Source of the DNA: Akkermansia muciniphila
GTDB taxonomy: Bacteria; Verrucomicrobiota; Verrucomicrobiia; Verrucomicrobiales; Akkermansiaceae
DNA length: 64,000 bases
Direction of reading: 5' to 3'
Assembly: GCF_018709685.1 (NCBI RefSeq)
Contig: NZ_JABDHQ010000001.1
Location: 294,517-358,516 of the forward strand
Position 1 is the stretch's first letter. Every line of letters starts with the position of its first letter. Under the pieces are notes generated by a model. It was not told the origin of the DNA. It did not search any database and saw only the letters and a list, made by a program, of their open reading frames with translations. Both the position numbers and the translations under genes were made by a program. Positions 11,631 to 20,180 of the stretch are shown here, in pieces.

Positions 11631-12581
11631 ATGAATGTGAAAAAGCTGCTTGTCATGATGGCCGCCGTCTCCGGAACGCTGGTGCTGTGCCAGTGCTCTT
11701 CGGAAGCGCCCCCGCCCCCCGGAACCGTCCGCATGGTGGACCAGCAGGCGATTGCCCTGATGCAGGAAGCCAAGGCGAAGGAAGCGAAAAACGACCTGTC
11801 CGGCGCCATCAAGAAATACAAGCGCGTGGTGGAAAAGCACCCCCTTTCCAAGGAAGCGCCGCAGGCCCGGTTCAGAATGGCGGAACTCTATGAAGCCCGC
11901 AAGGAACCCGCGGATGCCTTTGACCAGTACCAGAAGCTCATTGACCGGCACCCGGACAGCCCGCTGTACAAGCAGGCCATGGAGCGGCAGAAGGAAATGG
12001 CCTTCGGCGCCGCGAGCGGCGCGCTGACCAACCGCGTGCTATGGATGTTTGACGTCAGGATGGACCCCAAGAACGTCACGGAATGGCTGAACCACGTGCG
12101 CGACAACGCCCCGTACGCACCCACCGCCCCGCAGGCCATGAATGTGCTGGGCAGCTACCTGGCCGCCCGCGGCCGGATGAAGGAGGCCATTGAAGCGTAC
12201 CAGAACCTGGTGGACAACCACCCGCATTCTCCGCTGGCCCCCACGGCCCAGCTCCAGATAGCCACCCTTTACCGCCAGGCCGCCGCTGACGGGGACCGCA
12301 ACCACGTCAATGTGGCCCGCGCCCAGGAAGCGTATGAAGACTATCTCCAGCGCTACCCCAACAGCTCCCGCGCCGGGGCCGCCCGTTCCGACCTGGCCGC
12401 CATGAAGCGTGAACTGGTATCCCAGCAGCTGGAAGTGGCGGAATACTACCTTACCAAGATGAAGGACACCAATGCGGCCATCTTCTGCTACCAGGAAGTG
12501 GCCTCCAAGGGCAACATCAATCCCGCCGCCGCCGCTACGGCGAAGGCGCGCCTGAAAAAACTGGGCGTCACCAGCAAATAA
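11631..12581 (+). CDS. BamD-like TPR protein of outer-membrane assembly
   Basis: The protein has 316 residues. The N-terminus (VKKLLVMMAAVSGTLVLCQCSS) is a signal peptide with Cys at 20 and 22, but neither is in an ideal lipobox. The rest is a chain of tetratricopeptide repeats (SGAIKKYKRVVEKHPLSKEAPQARFRMAELYE, DAFDQYQKLIDRHPDSPLYKQA, EAIEAYQNLVDNHPHSPLAPTAQLQIATLY) in the periodic style of BamD/YbgF. BamD is the essential lipoprotein partner of BamA in inserting beta-barrel proteins. The next gene, 18 nt downstream, is an LptE-like lipoprotein, supporting an outer-membrane biogenesis pair. A general TPR lipoprotein remains possible. Confidence 0.75.
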   Translation: MNVKKLLVMMAAVSGTLVLCQCSSEAPPPPGTVRMVDQQAIALMQEAKAKEAKNDLSGAIKKYKRVVEKHPLSKEAPQARFRMAELYEARKEPADAFDQYQKLIDRHPDSPLYKQAMERQKEMAFGAASGALTNRVLWMFDVRMDPKNVTEWLNHVRDNAPYAPTAPQAMNVLGSYLAARGRMKEAIEAYQNLVDNHPHSPLAPTAQLQIATLYRQAAADGDRNHVNVARAQEAYEDYLQRYPNSSRAGAARSDLAAMKRELVSQQLEVAEYYLTKMKDTNAAIFCYQEVASKGNINPAAAATAKARLKKLGVTSK

Positions 12582-12599
12582 CAGGAACCCTCCCTCCGC

Positions 12600-13115
12600 A
12601 TGAACCGCCTCCGGCACCTGTTTAAACTTCTTCTGCCCGCGCTGTGCCTGCTGGCCGGCTCCTGCGGCTACCAGCTGGGGGGCACCAAGCCGCCCAAGCT
12701 GGAATTTGCGAAAACCGTCCAGGTCTGCCTCTTTGCCAACAACTCCCTGGAACCCCGCGCCGCCACGCTGGTGACCGGCGCTCTGGCGGATGAACTCCAG
12801 CGGGACGGCACCTACAAGCTGAGCTCCCGCTCCGGGGCGGACATCCGGGTGGAGGGGGAAGTGTACTCCATCACCTTTGACCAGTTGCGTTCCAGCCGGG
12901 AAGACACCTATAAAAGTACGGAACTGGGCCTGCGCCTGGCCGTCAAATACCGTGTGGTGGACGGCAGGACGAACGAGGTTCTGTATGCCAGCTCTGCCGA
13001 GGAAGTGGGCCAGTTCTTTGATCTGGGCAACATCCAGACGGCCCGGACCAACGCCCTCTCCTATGCGGCGCGGCTGGTAGCCACCTCCATAGCGGAAACC
13101 CTTACCAACGGATAG
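12600..13115 (+). CDS. lptE: LptE-like LPS-assembly lipoprotein
   Basis: The protein has 171 residues. It has a signal peptide with a good lipobox (LLAGSC, Cys near residue 24) followed directly by GYQLGG, typical of the LptE/RlpB family. The body continues KTVQVCLFANNSLEPRAATLVTGALADELQRDGTYKL, which matches the family's extended beta-alpha core. LptE plugs and assembles the LptD barrel that places LPS in the outer leaflet. It follows the BamD-like gene by 18 nt and precedes rsmI by under 30 nt, so the three may form one operon. Confidence 0.8.
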   Translation: MNRLRHLFKLLLPALCLLAGSCGYQLGGTKPPKLEFAKTVQVCLFANNSLEPRAATLVTGALADELQRDGTYKLSSRSGADIRVEGEVYSITFDQLRSSREDTYKSTELGLRLAVKYRVVDGRTNEVLYASSAEEVGQFFDLGNIQTARTNALSYAARLVATSIAETLTNG

Positions 13116-13144
13116 GCCTTTACTGTTCCGGAGAATCCTTGCTT

Positions 13145-13846
13145 ATGGCGGAAGTGGAATACAGCGTTTACTTTGTCCCGGTACCGATCGGCAACCGGGC
13201 GGACATCACCCTGCGGGCGCTGGACGTGCTGCGCAAGGTAGACGTCATAGCGTGTGAAGACACCCGCCATTCCGGCCTGCTGCTCTCCCATTATGAAATC
13301 CGGAAGCCGCTGATGAGCATGCATGACCACAACGAGCAGTCCCGCGCCGGGGAAATTGCCGCCCGTGCCGCCGGAGGGGAAAGCTTCGCCGTGATCAGTG
13401 ATGCGGGAATGCCGGGCGTGAGTGATCCGGGGTACCGCCTCATCCAGACGCTCAAGGAAAAGGAAGTCAGCTTCACCGTGCTGCCCGGACCGTCCGCCGT
13501 GGTGACGGCGCTGGTGGGTTCCGGACTGCCTACGGACGCCTTCTTCTTTGGCGGCTTTCTTCCTGTCAAATCCGGCAGGAAAGGGGCCATGCTCCAGGCG
13601 GCGGTGGAAGCCAGCCACACGAGCATCTTTTATGAATCCCCCCACCGCATCGTCAAAACCGTGCAGGCGCTGGCGGCGCTGGATCCGGACGTACCCGTCT
13701 GCGTAGCCAGGGAACTCACTAAAACCTTTGAAACCTACCACCGCGGCCCCGCTGCACGCCTGGCGGCGGAATTTGCGGAACGCGCCCCCAAAGGGGAAAT
13801 CGTGCTGCTGGTGGGCGGCGTGAACGCGCCAAGAACCGCCCATTGA
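13145..13846 (+). CDS. rsmI: 16S rRNA (cytidine1402-2'-O)-methyltransferase
   Basis: The protein has 233 residues from the ATG at 13145. A TTG at 13139 sits 5 nt after GGAGAA and could be the true start. It is a SAM-dependent tetrapyrrole-methylase-fold enzyme that methylates the 2'-OH of C1402 in the decoding centre. The family motifs are clear: VPVPIGNRADITLRALDVLRKVDVIACEDTRHS, ISDAGMPGVSDPGYRL, LPGPSAVVTALVGSGLPTDAFFFGGFLP and FYESPHRI. It lacks the short C-terminal extension of some RsmI proteins. Confidence 0.93.
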   Translation: MAEVEYSVYFVPVPIGNRADITLRALDVLRKVDVIACEDTRHSGLLLSHYEIRKPLMSMHDHNEQSRAGEIAARAAGGESFAVISDAGMPGVSDPGYRLIQTLKEKEVSFTVLPGPSAVVTALVGSGLPTDAFFFGGFLPVKSGRKGAMLQAAVEASHTSIFYESPHRIVKTVQALAALDPDVPVCVARELTKTFETYHRGPAARLAAEFAERAPKGEIVLLVGGVNAPRTAH

Positions 13847-13859
13847 CGGGCCGAAGGCA

Positions 13860-14615
13860 TTAATAGCGGACCACTACTTTAACCGGGCGGTGGTCGGAAG
13901 TGGCAGGTTCTTCAATCACCCTGCGTTCCGCCACCTTGAACGCCTCCGCCTTTCTCCCCCTGTACATCCAGATGTAATCAATACATTCCGCCGGATGGTC
14001 GGCAGGGAACGTCTTTTGGGAAGAATCGCTCAGCAGGATGAAGTGCTTCTTCATCCTGGCCACCGGTTCCGAGTCCGGCGTCAAATTGAAATCTCCCGCA
14101 ATGAAAAAGGGCTTCCTGCATTCCGCGGCCAGGGCGGCAATTATGTCAATGGAGGCGTTGCTGTCCTCCTGTGTCAGGGACAAATGCGTGACGCAAAAAC
14201 AATAATCCTTGAACTCGGCCATCAGCAGCACGCGCGCCTCCTCCCTGCCGGGCAAAGGAATTCGCCGGACGCTCAAAGGCTTCTCCCGGGACAAAAGGCC
14301 CACTCCATAGGAACCGCCCGAATAATCAATGGCCTTGGCGTACGTCCCCGTCAACTTTGTCCTTACGGCCAATTCCTGCAAAGTGTCCTTGCCGCCGCTC
14401 CTTTTTGTCTTGCTGTCCAGTTCCTGAAGGGCCGCGACGTCCGGTTTCGCCGCCATGATTACCCGCGCCGTGCGGTCATCATCCCGCCTGCCGTCCATGC
14501 CGGTGCCGTTCTTCACATTGTAGGTCATGAATACGGCTTCCCCGGCCCACAGGGAAAAAGGGGCCAGAAAAACCGCGGCGGCTATGCATGGACAGAAAAT
14601 GAACGGGTTCATCAC
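13860..14615 (-). CDS. Exported endonuclease/exonuclease/phosphatase-family hydrolase
   Basis: The protein has 251 residues with a signal peptide (MMNPFIFCPCIAAAVFLAPFSLWA). EEP-fold motifs occur in order: MTYNVKNGTG, VAALQELD (metal-binding Glu), FIAGDFNLTPDSEP and the terminal TSDHRPVKV. These enzymes cleave phosphodiester or phosphomonoester bonds using Mg. Export suggests an extracytoplasmic substrate such as nucleic acid, a sugar phosphate or a lipid head group. The exact substrate cannot be read from sequence. It is convergent with rsmI, with only 13 nt between stops. Confidence 0.85.
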   Translation of the reverse strand: MMNPFIFCPCIAAAVFLAPFSLWAGEAVFMTYNVKNGTGMDGRRDDDRTARVIMAAKPDVAALQELDSKTKRSGGKDTLQELAVRTKLTGTYAKAIDYSGGSYGVGLLSREKPLSVRRIPLPGREEARVLLMAEFKDYCFCVTHLSLTQEDSNASIDIIAALAAECRKPFFIAGDFNLTPDSEPVARMKKHFILLSDSSQKTFPADHPAECIDYIWMYRGRKAEAFKVAERRVIEEPATSDHRPVKVVVRY

Positions 14616-14845
14616 TTCTCCGCTGTAAAAATGAAATTCCGGGGCTGTTATTCCGAATGGCCCGGATTACAGGTAATACGTATCCCTTTTCCCCGCTTCT
14701 TGCAGAATATCTTTCCGGTGAATCCCGCGGATGGGGAAATAAGCGCATCTTCGGCCCCAGGGAAATTCCTTATCCGTTTCCGGATGTTCGCCTCTCATGC
14801 TCTTCCTGTCCCGCGCCGGGGGAAAATGACGCAAGTCTTATCAAC

Positions 14846-14883
14846 TTGACGCCTGGAAGTGTGTCATGATAGTATCCTATCAT
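14846..14883 (+). promoter_or_regulatory. Putative promoter overlapped by a palindrome
   Basis: TTGACG (14846-14851) and TAGTAT (14870-14875), 18 nt apart, resemble -35 and -10 boxes. The perfect inverted repeat ATGATAG-TATC-CTATCAT (14866-14883) covers the -10 region and ends one base before the ATG at 14885. This is the layout of a repressor operator, possibly for autoregulation by the small protein that follows. The start site would lie at or next to the ATG, implying a leaderless mRNA. Confidence 0.5.
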
Positions 14884-14884
14884 C

Positions 14885-15196
14885 ATGCTGGAGGATAGGA
14901 GATCACGTTCCTCGCGCAAGACACCGGATTTGGTGACTGATGAGCTTATTGTCATTCTTCATGAGGCGGGCATGCTGGAATTCAACGATATCTTCCAGCG
15001 TACCGTTATCGTGATGAAGGAGAAGCACATGTCCCTGGGCGGCGAGGAAATCCTGAGGCTGCGCATTTATGAAAAGCTCCAGTCCCTGGTGAGCGCCGGA
15101 GGCCTGGTAAAAAAAGGCCGTGAATACACCGCCCAGCCCAAGCTGATGACCTTAAGATCATCAGCAAGCGATGGCAAGTTTGGATTACCCCGATAA
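14885..15196 (+). CDS. Small protein of unknown function, possible winged-helix
   Basis: The protein has 103 residues, is charged, and has no signal peptide. The centre (TDELIVILHEAGMLEFNDIFQRTVIVMKEK...RLRIYEKLQSLVSAGGLVKKGREYT) has the helix-turn-helix-wing rhythm of a small winged-helix DNA-binding protein: the segment LVSAGGLVKKGREYT resembles the end of the recognition helix and the wing. I do not recognise the family. A palindrome overlapping its promoter supports a regulator. The ATG at 14885 is the only plausible early start. Confidence 0.55.
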   Translation: MLEDRRSRSSRKTPDLVTDELIVILHEAGMLEFNDIFQRTVIVMKEKHMSLGGEEILRLRIYEKLQSLVSAGGLVKKGREYTAQPKLMTLRSSASDGKFGLPR

Positions 15197-15266
15197 AAGG
15201 GAAATATTGGTTTGCGTTTCTTCTGGAACTGCGTCCTGAAGGAGAGAGGGCGTTTTTGTGAAAAAA

Positions 15267-16310
15267 TCAGGGCTTCAAGGTCCCTTCCTGGAATGGTCCG
15301 CGGCAGTCGTAAGGAATAATGAGAAGCAGGTTGTTAACCCGGGCCACTATTTTCTGTTGTTTGATTTCCTGGATATTGAACAAGTGAACACTACCGTTCA
15401 AGGAACGTATATACTCGAAAGTTATGTTTTCCTTATCCACTAGGAATTTTTTCGGATCCTTGATTCGGATAGTGCCTGAAGGGAAATCCCATGTTCCGAT
15501 AATGTCCTGGAGCTGTTGTTTCTCCTTGTTATTTCCCTTTTGCAATCCTTGGGCGCGTTTGCGTGCCCAGATAGCCGCTTCCAGATGGCCGGAAACACCC
15601 CATTCCTTACTTTTTTTTTGCAGGGCTTGCACGTATTGCCGGGCCAGTTTTTCCTTTCCGGCTTCCATATCGGCATGAATTTTTTCAGAAAGAAGGTCGA
15701 ATTTCGGGAAAGATGAGGTGTTGGCGGGGTGATCCGCTTCTTTCTCGCTTCCTCCCTTCCGCTTCAAAAGGGAAACCAGTTTGGTAGCATGGTTTACCTG
15801 GAAAATACGATCGTCGCGGTCCGTTCTGAGCCAGTAGAACCATACCGTCCGGGTTTCATTAAGCCTGATGATGTCGGAGGATGAAAAATCCTTGTCCACT
15901 CCGCCCTTATCCAGCCATGCGGTATTGCCGGACTTTTGCTGAGCCTGCTTTCCATTGAAGCGGCTTAAATAAACGTAGCCGCCGGCAACTTCTTCCCATT
16001 GCCCGATGAAGTGTGAGTAATCATCTTCTTTCTCTTCCTGAATGCCGAGAAGGATCTTTTGCTCAAGAATATCTTTGATATGCTTGGCCTGTTCAAAATC
16101 CTCGTTTCTGACACATTCATTCATAAGCCTGGTCAGCTCCGGCTTGTATTTGGTAAAAGCTGCATCGTTTATTTTCCTTTCTTGTTCCCGAAAGGTTAAT
16201 TCCAGCATTTTTACTTCCGGGGGAATTTGCGCTGATGCCGGTAAGGAAAGAAAAACGAATGCGGTAGCTCGAATAATATTGATGGATGCCTTTGTGATAT
16301 TCATATGCAT
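15267..16310 (-). CDS. Exported protein of unknown function
   Basis: The protein has 347 residues. An ATG 6 nt downstream (MNITK) is an alternative start. The signal peptide ends at LSLPASAQ. The mature part begins with a helical, coiled-coil-like region (MLELTFREQERKINDAAFTKYKPELTRLMNECVRNEDFEQAKHIKDI). This is followed by two similar domains with a G-W-D/E core (FIGQWEEVAGGYVYLSRFNG and IIGTWDFPSGTIRIKD) that look like small beta domains. A second helical segment (SEKIHADMEAGKEKLARQYVQALQKKSKEWGV) separates them. No enzyme motif is seen. The region is less GC-rich than neighbouring housekeeping genes, fitting an accessory gene. Confidence 0.65.
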   Translation of the reverse strand: MHMNITKASINIIRATAFVFLSLPASAQIPPEVKMLELTFREQERKINDAAFTKYKPELTRLMNECVRNEDFEQAKHIKDILEQKILLGIQEEKEDDYSHFIGQWEEVAGGYVYLSRFNGKQAQQKSGNTAWLDKGGVDKDFSSSDIIRLNETRTVWFYWLRTDRDDRIFQVNHATKLVSLLKRKGGSEKEADHPANTSSFPKFDLLSEKIHADMEAGKEKLARQYVQALQKKSKEWGVSGHLEAAIWARKRAQGLQKGNNKEKQQLQDIIGTWDFPSGTIRIKDPKKFLVDKENITFEYIRSLNGSVHLFNIQEIKQQKIVARVNNLLLIIPYDCRGPFQEGTLKP

Positions 16311-16343
16311 CTAATATGGTAGTAGTTGATAATTTTCGTCCGG

Positions 16344-16680
16344 TTAAAAGCCGTTCATCTTGATAGTGTCCAGCAGTTCTTTCAGGGTGCGGCAATACCA
16401 CTCGGTGGCATCGCAGTTCAGGCGCCCCATGTTAAACTCAAATCATTGGCTGTTTTGTTCTTTTTAATCCTCCTACGTCAGGCATGCGGCATATGCCCCC
16501 CTCCAGGGAATCCAGGAAGCTTGCCCAGCCGCTTTGTGCCGTCTTTAGTTTTTGCGCTATGGCAGGAACATTGGAATACTGTTCTATGAGGGACGAATAC
16601 GCTTTATTGAGCCGTTCCCGCATTTCAGAGAAGAAGTTTAGAGAACTCATTTGGGGGATTACGGCAGGACGATCATAATA
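16344..16680 (-). pseudogene. Remnant of a DUF1311/LprI-like gene
   Basis: The frame ending at 16438 encodes MRERLNKAYSSLIEQY...LKTAQSGWASFLDSLEGGICRMP. This resembles the conserved core of DUF1311 (LprI N-terminal-like) proteins, with the pattern LN.AY..L, then AQ..W. The signal peptide and first Cys are missing, because the frame is closed by a stop at 16681-16683. After the TGA at 16438-16440, a different frame continues with GRLNCDATEWYCRTLKELLDTIK and stops at 16344. That piece could be the displaced C-terminal part. Truncation plus frameshift suggests decay, but the similarity is weak and was judged by eye. Confidence 0.35.
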
Positions 16681-16742
16681 CTAAGAAGTTTTTCTTTGTT
16701 CCCAATAAACCAAGAATTCTTCCCTGATTTTATTGGCTTGTC

Positions 16743-18509
16743 TTACTTGTTGCCCAGATAATTTCTGAAAAAGCTGCAAATATTGTTAAGCATGAACAGG
16801 AACGGAGAGAGTACGAGTACAAAACAGGCAATAATTGCGCCAAGCAGACATCCCGTACCATCATCTCTTTCTTTATACAGATTTCCGTAAGAGTCGCGGT
16901 AAACACGGCCATATTCGTTGGCTGCTATGGAGGCGGCCACGGCCAGAGAACCTAACCCAGTCAATTTCAGAATGAATACAAAGATTTTCTGATAAACCGG
17001 TTCCGGATTAGCCAACTTGTATGCAGGGCATAACGTGGACAAGTAGTAAATAATCGCAAAGCCGAACCATGTAATCGCCCCTAAGATAGAGTTACCGACG
17101 GTGTACATCATGAAGCCTATAAAGCAGAAGACGACGACTGCGCCAATCAGCGTCCAAATGCTGCCGCTGCGGTAACGGTGCTGGGCTTCATTCAGATTAG
17201 CACCGAGTTCATTAATCAGCTCAATCTGTTCGGCAGTTTTGTGCGGCAGAGCAATCAGTCTGGCAAGAAGCTCATAGCCCTTATTTACTTCCGTGCGTTT
17301 GGTGTAGAAGGCAATCGATTCCCCGTCAACATCTCTGCACACCAGAGTGTTCAAGAAGTTGCCCGTTTCTTCGAAAAGCTTGTCGGCATTCTCCATGTTC
17401 GGCGCTACATTGCCGATGCTACTATTGCTTTCCGATGAGGTTAAAGGAACAAAACGACGCTTTGATTCCTGATACAGAACCCAAATCATATAGGGTAACG
17501 ATAACCAAACAAGGACGACAATAGTCAAAGCGAGGTATGTCCAGAAGCCGGGTTGACTGTCTTCATAGGCTCTTTGCTTATCCTCCGCTTTTTGGCGAGC
17601 TTGAATATTTTGAGGTTCTTCCCACTTGAGGTCAAACTTCACGTTGCCGCCGGCAGGCTTGGAGTAAAGGAAGAAACGATCAAACAGCACGGAACGAGTC
17701 AGGTAAATATCTCCGTTTCTGGCATAATCCACGCCAAAACCGTGAAAGATGATATTGCTGTCGTTCGTGTGCATGAAAGGCCCGATTCCGACGGTTTTTT
17801 CTAGTTCGCCGACATGACCGCCTTGCGCGTTTTTAATACCCAGGACCAACTTGCCGTAGGAAGATGGCGGATTAACCACAAAGCCTTTATAAGCCTCAGG
17901 GATGGTAAAAATCGTCACCTCGCAACGAACGGACTGCCCATCCTTCAGATTGGCAAAAGCGGTTTCCTGCGTGCGAATCAAAATAACCTTGCATCCACGC
18001 CCGGTCAGCAACGGTTCGACGGCATCGGCAATACCCAGCGTCATGCCGTTGGACTTTTCCTCTAAATTATCTTTTTTTTCTCTGACCTTGGCGCTCACCG
18101 TTGAGGTTTTAGAATCGGTAGCTATCTTGCCAAAAAATTTAACGGCTTCAGGATAAACTACTCTATTATAGTAATTAACCGATTCTTCGTTAATGCATAT
18201 GTGAATGCGCGTCGCCCCATACCAGTATTGGGCTTTTTTAGCATCAGCGGCGGAGAGCTGCTCAAAGGGAATCTCCGCAGGCGGCGTGAACGAACCCGGC
18301 GTAAAGTGGCGGTATTCCGAAATGAGATGCCATTTCTTCAGGTTTTCGATATGGGCGTTTTGGGAGCTTGAAGAACTTAATTTAATCAACACCGGATCAC
18401 GACCTTCAACCTGAGCATCCGCAGTTTGGGGCATCACCCCCAAAGCCATGACGGCCATGCCTAAATACAATAATGAGCGTTTTACGGTCGATTGTAATCG
18501 GATAAACAT
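16743..18509 (-). CDS. Membrane protein of unknown function with large exported N-terminal domain
   Basis: The protein has 588 residues. A signal peptide (LLYLGMAVMALGVMPQTADAQ) is followed by about 290 mostly beta/alpha residues outside the inner membrane. A transmembrane helix lies near 325-348 (FWTYLALTIVVLVWLSLPYMIWVLY). A cytoplasmic region of about 110 residues follows, then three or four hydrophobic segments (IWTLIGAVVVFCFIGFMMYTV; ILGAITWFGFAIIYYLSTL; IFVFILKLTGLGSLAVAASIAA; CLLGAIIACFVLVLSPFLFML). I do not recognise the family. Base composition is clearly AT-richer than the core genes. It is divergent from the recombinase. Confidence 0.65.
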   Translation of the reverse strand: MFIRLQSTVKRSLLYLGMAVMALGVMPQTADAQVEGRDPVLIKLSSSSSQNAHIENLKKWHLISEYRHFTPGSFTPPAEIPFEQLSAADAKKAQYWYGATRIHICINEESVNYYNRVVYPEAVKFFGKIATDSKTSTVSAKVREKKDNLEEKSNGMTLGIADAVEPLLTGRGCKVILIRTQETAFANLKDGQSVRCEVTIFTIPEAYKGFVVNPPSSYGKLVLGIKNAQGGHVGELEKTVGIGPFMHTNDSNIIFHGFGVDYARNGDIYLTRSVLFDRFFLYSKPAGGNVKFDLKWEEPQNIQARQKAEDKQRAYEDSQPGFWTYLALTIVVLVWLSLPYMIWVLYQESKRRFVPLTSSESNSSIGNVAPNMENADKLFEETGNFLNTLVCRDVDGESIAFYTKRTEVNKGYELLARLIALPHKTAEQIELINELGANLNEAQHRYRSGSIWTLIGAVVVFCFIGFMMYTVGNSILGAITWFGFAIIYYLSTLCPAYKLANPEPVYQKIFVFILKLTGLGSLAVAASIAANEYGRVYRDSYGNLYKERDDGTGCLLGAIIACFVLVLSPFLFMLNNICSFFRNYLGNK

Positions 18510-18835
18510 ATTTTTGCGAATTGTTTGATTTAGTTTTTTATTTATATCCTCTGTTTTTTATCTGAGAAATTTGATGAATATCAATAGTCGGGATATTTTG
18601 AAAATCTTGCGGCGAAATTATTCTACTGAATTTTTACTTTAATCTTCTTTCGCTTCAGTTGTTTGATTTGTCTCCATCCGGTCATTGGATAAGAGAGCAC
18701 GATGATGTGTTTAATATTCCAATCTCATCACCTGATGGATGATAATCAATGCTACAAGACTATTCTATATAGTTTCATTATTTCATATAACTCCGATTAA
18801 TTATTTTGACAGGTCTTCTTTTGATGGGAGGTTTC
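18510..18835. other. AT-rich intergenic region between divergent membrane gene and recombinase
   Basis: These 326 nt are strongly AT-rich and carry no credible gene. They must hold the promoters of both divergent genes. Only a very short palindrome (CATCA-CC-TGATG, near 18726-18737) was seen, and no long inverted or direct repeat that would mark a recombination site. Confidence 0.6.
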
Positions 18836-20137
18836 ATGCGGCGTCATGCAACCGCGGATGCCCAAAAGAGAAGGCCTGTGTTGACAGATAGCGAATTCGG
18901 AATCCGTATAGAAATTCCTGCGTCCTCTTTGTCATTAAACGGTTTGAAAAAGAATTACCGGGATAGCGGTGCGGTGAAGGGTAATAGGATGGAATCACTG
19001 AACCTTTTGATTAATAAAGTACTATTTTTACTTGACTGCGGATTCCGAACCCGCGGCAAAATAGATGGAATGAAAGAGGAAATATCAGCAATGGACCATG
19101 CGGCTCTGGCCATTTTAAGAAAAACAGGGCTGGATGTGGTAGAAGCCGCCCAGCTGGCGCATGAATTGCTACAGGCCAGCAGGGGGCGCGGCGGCCGCCG
19201 GAAGAGAGCGAGGGAATGCATCCGGCTGGGAGAGGAGGCTTTAATTGCCAGAAGAAAAACCGTGGCGTTCAGGAGAGCCGTGGATGAGGCCATGGAGGCC
19301 CGGCATGACCGGAGGAAAAGAACCAGGGATGATTTCCGTTATATCAGCCGGCGTCTGTTAAGGTGCTGTCCGGAAATGGCCCGGAGGCCTGTACGCTTCA
19401 TCACGCCCCAGGAATGCCGTGGCTGGCTGGAAAAATCATTTGGAACCCTCAGGCAGAGGCATAAGGCCCGGTTGGTGCTTAGCGGTGTTTTCGGAACAGC
19501 TGTGAAACGCGGCTGGTGCCGGGAAAACCCGGTGGCGTATGTAGACCTTCCAAGGCTGAAGGAGAACCCTATTCCCGTGCTGTCTCTGGAAGAAATGCAC
19601 CGGTTGCTAACGGCGGCGGAGGAGTATGCCAACGGGGCGTGCCTGGCCGCGATTGGGCTTATGCTGTATGCCGGTATTCGTCCGGAGGAGGTGAGGCGCC
19701 TGGATTGGGCACAGATTAATTTACGGGAGGGCATGGTTTCCTTGAAGGCGAGGCACAGCAAAACGGGAGGAGCTCGCATCGTGACGATCCGGCCGGTTTT
19801 GAGAAACCTGCTGGAGCGAGCTGCGGCTATGGGATTCGGGACAGGAAGCGTGTGCCCGCATAACTGGCCGGCGAAGTGGAGGGCGTTGAGACGTCTGGCC
19901 GGGTGGGACGGGAAGGAGAAGAAATGGACTGCGGATATTTTAAGGCATACGTTCGCCAGTTATTTTGCCAGGCATTTCAAGAATCTGCATGTATTGCAGA
20001 TGGAAATGGGGCATGCTTCTTCCGATTTGTTAAGGACCAGGTATTTGAATATGGAAGGCATTACGGAAGTGACGGCCGCCGTCTTCTGGGGGAACTGCCA
20101 CGTGGGTTTTTCCTCCGTCAAAAATGGCCGCCCCTGA
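18836..20137 (+). CDS. Tyrosine recombinase / site-specific integrase
   Basis: The protein has 433 residues from the ATG at 18836, chosen because GGGAGG lies 4 nt upstream. The N-terminal core-binding region (about 120-240) is rich in Arg and Lys. The catalytic domain (about 250-425) shows R282 in YAGIRPEEVRRLDW, K309 in RHSKTGG, R370 in DILRHTFASYF, H393 in MGHASSDLL and the Tyr403 nucleophile in RTRYLN. The first His of the usual HxxR box is replaced by D367, a substitution found in some active members. Neighbouring AT-rich unknown genes suggest it belongs to a genomic island or acts on local DNA. No attachment sites could be identified. Confidence 0.85.
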   Translation: MRRHATADAQKRRPVLTDSEFGIRIEIPASSLSLNGLKKNYRDSGAVKGNRMESLNLLINKVLFLLDCGFRTRGKIDGMKEEISAMDHAALAILRKTGLDVVEAAQLAHELLQASRGRGGRRKRARECIRLGEEALIARRKTVAFRRAVDEAMEARHDRRKRTRDDFRYISRRLLRCCPEMARRPVRFITPQECRGWLEKSFGTLRQRHKARLVLSGVFGTAVKRGWCRENPVAYVDLPRLKENPIPVLSLEEMHRLLTAAEEYANGACLAAIGLMLYAGIRPEEVRRLDWAQINLREGMVSLKARHSKTGGARIVTIRPVLRNLLERAAAMGFGTGSVCPHNWPAKWRALRRLAGWDGKEKKWTADILRHTFASYFARHFKNLHVLQMEMGHASSDLLRTRYLNMEGITEVTAAVFWGNCHVGFSSVKNGRP

Positions 20138-20149
20138 ATAGAGGCGGCC
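20120..20149 (-). terminator. Terminator of the porin gene overlapping the recombinase 3' end
   Basis: Read on the minus strand, GGCCGCC/GGCGGCC (20143-20149 with 20126-20132, 10-nt loop) is followed by A and then TTTTT (20124-20120). It ends the porin transcript while lying across the stop codon of the convergent recombinase gene. Confidence 0.75.
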
Positions 20150-20180
20150 ATATATTGACGGGATGATGCTGTTCGGCAGA

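Noticed and set aside
15258..15443. Short plus-strand open frame starting GTGAAAAAATC
   Set aside because: It overlaps the 3' end of the minus-strand exported gene and has no supporting features.
18510..18835. Attachment or inversion sites next to the recombinase
   Set aside because: Only very short palindromes were found; no repeat pair long enough to be a recombination site.
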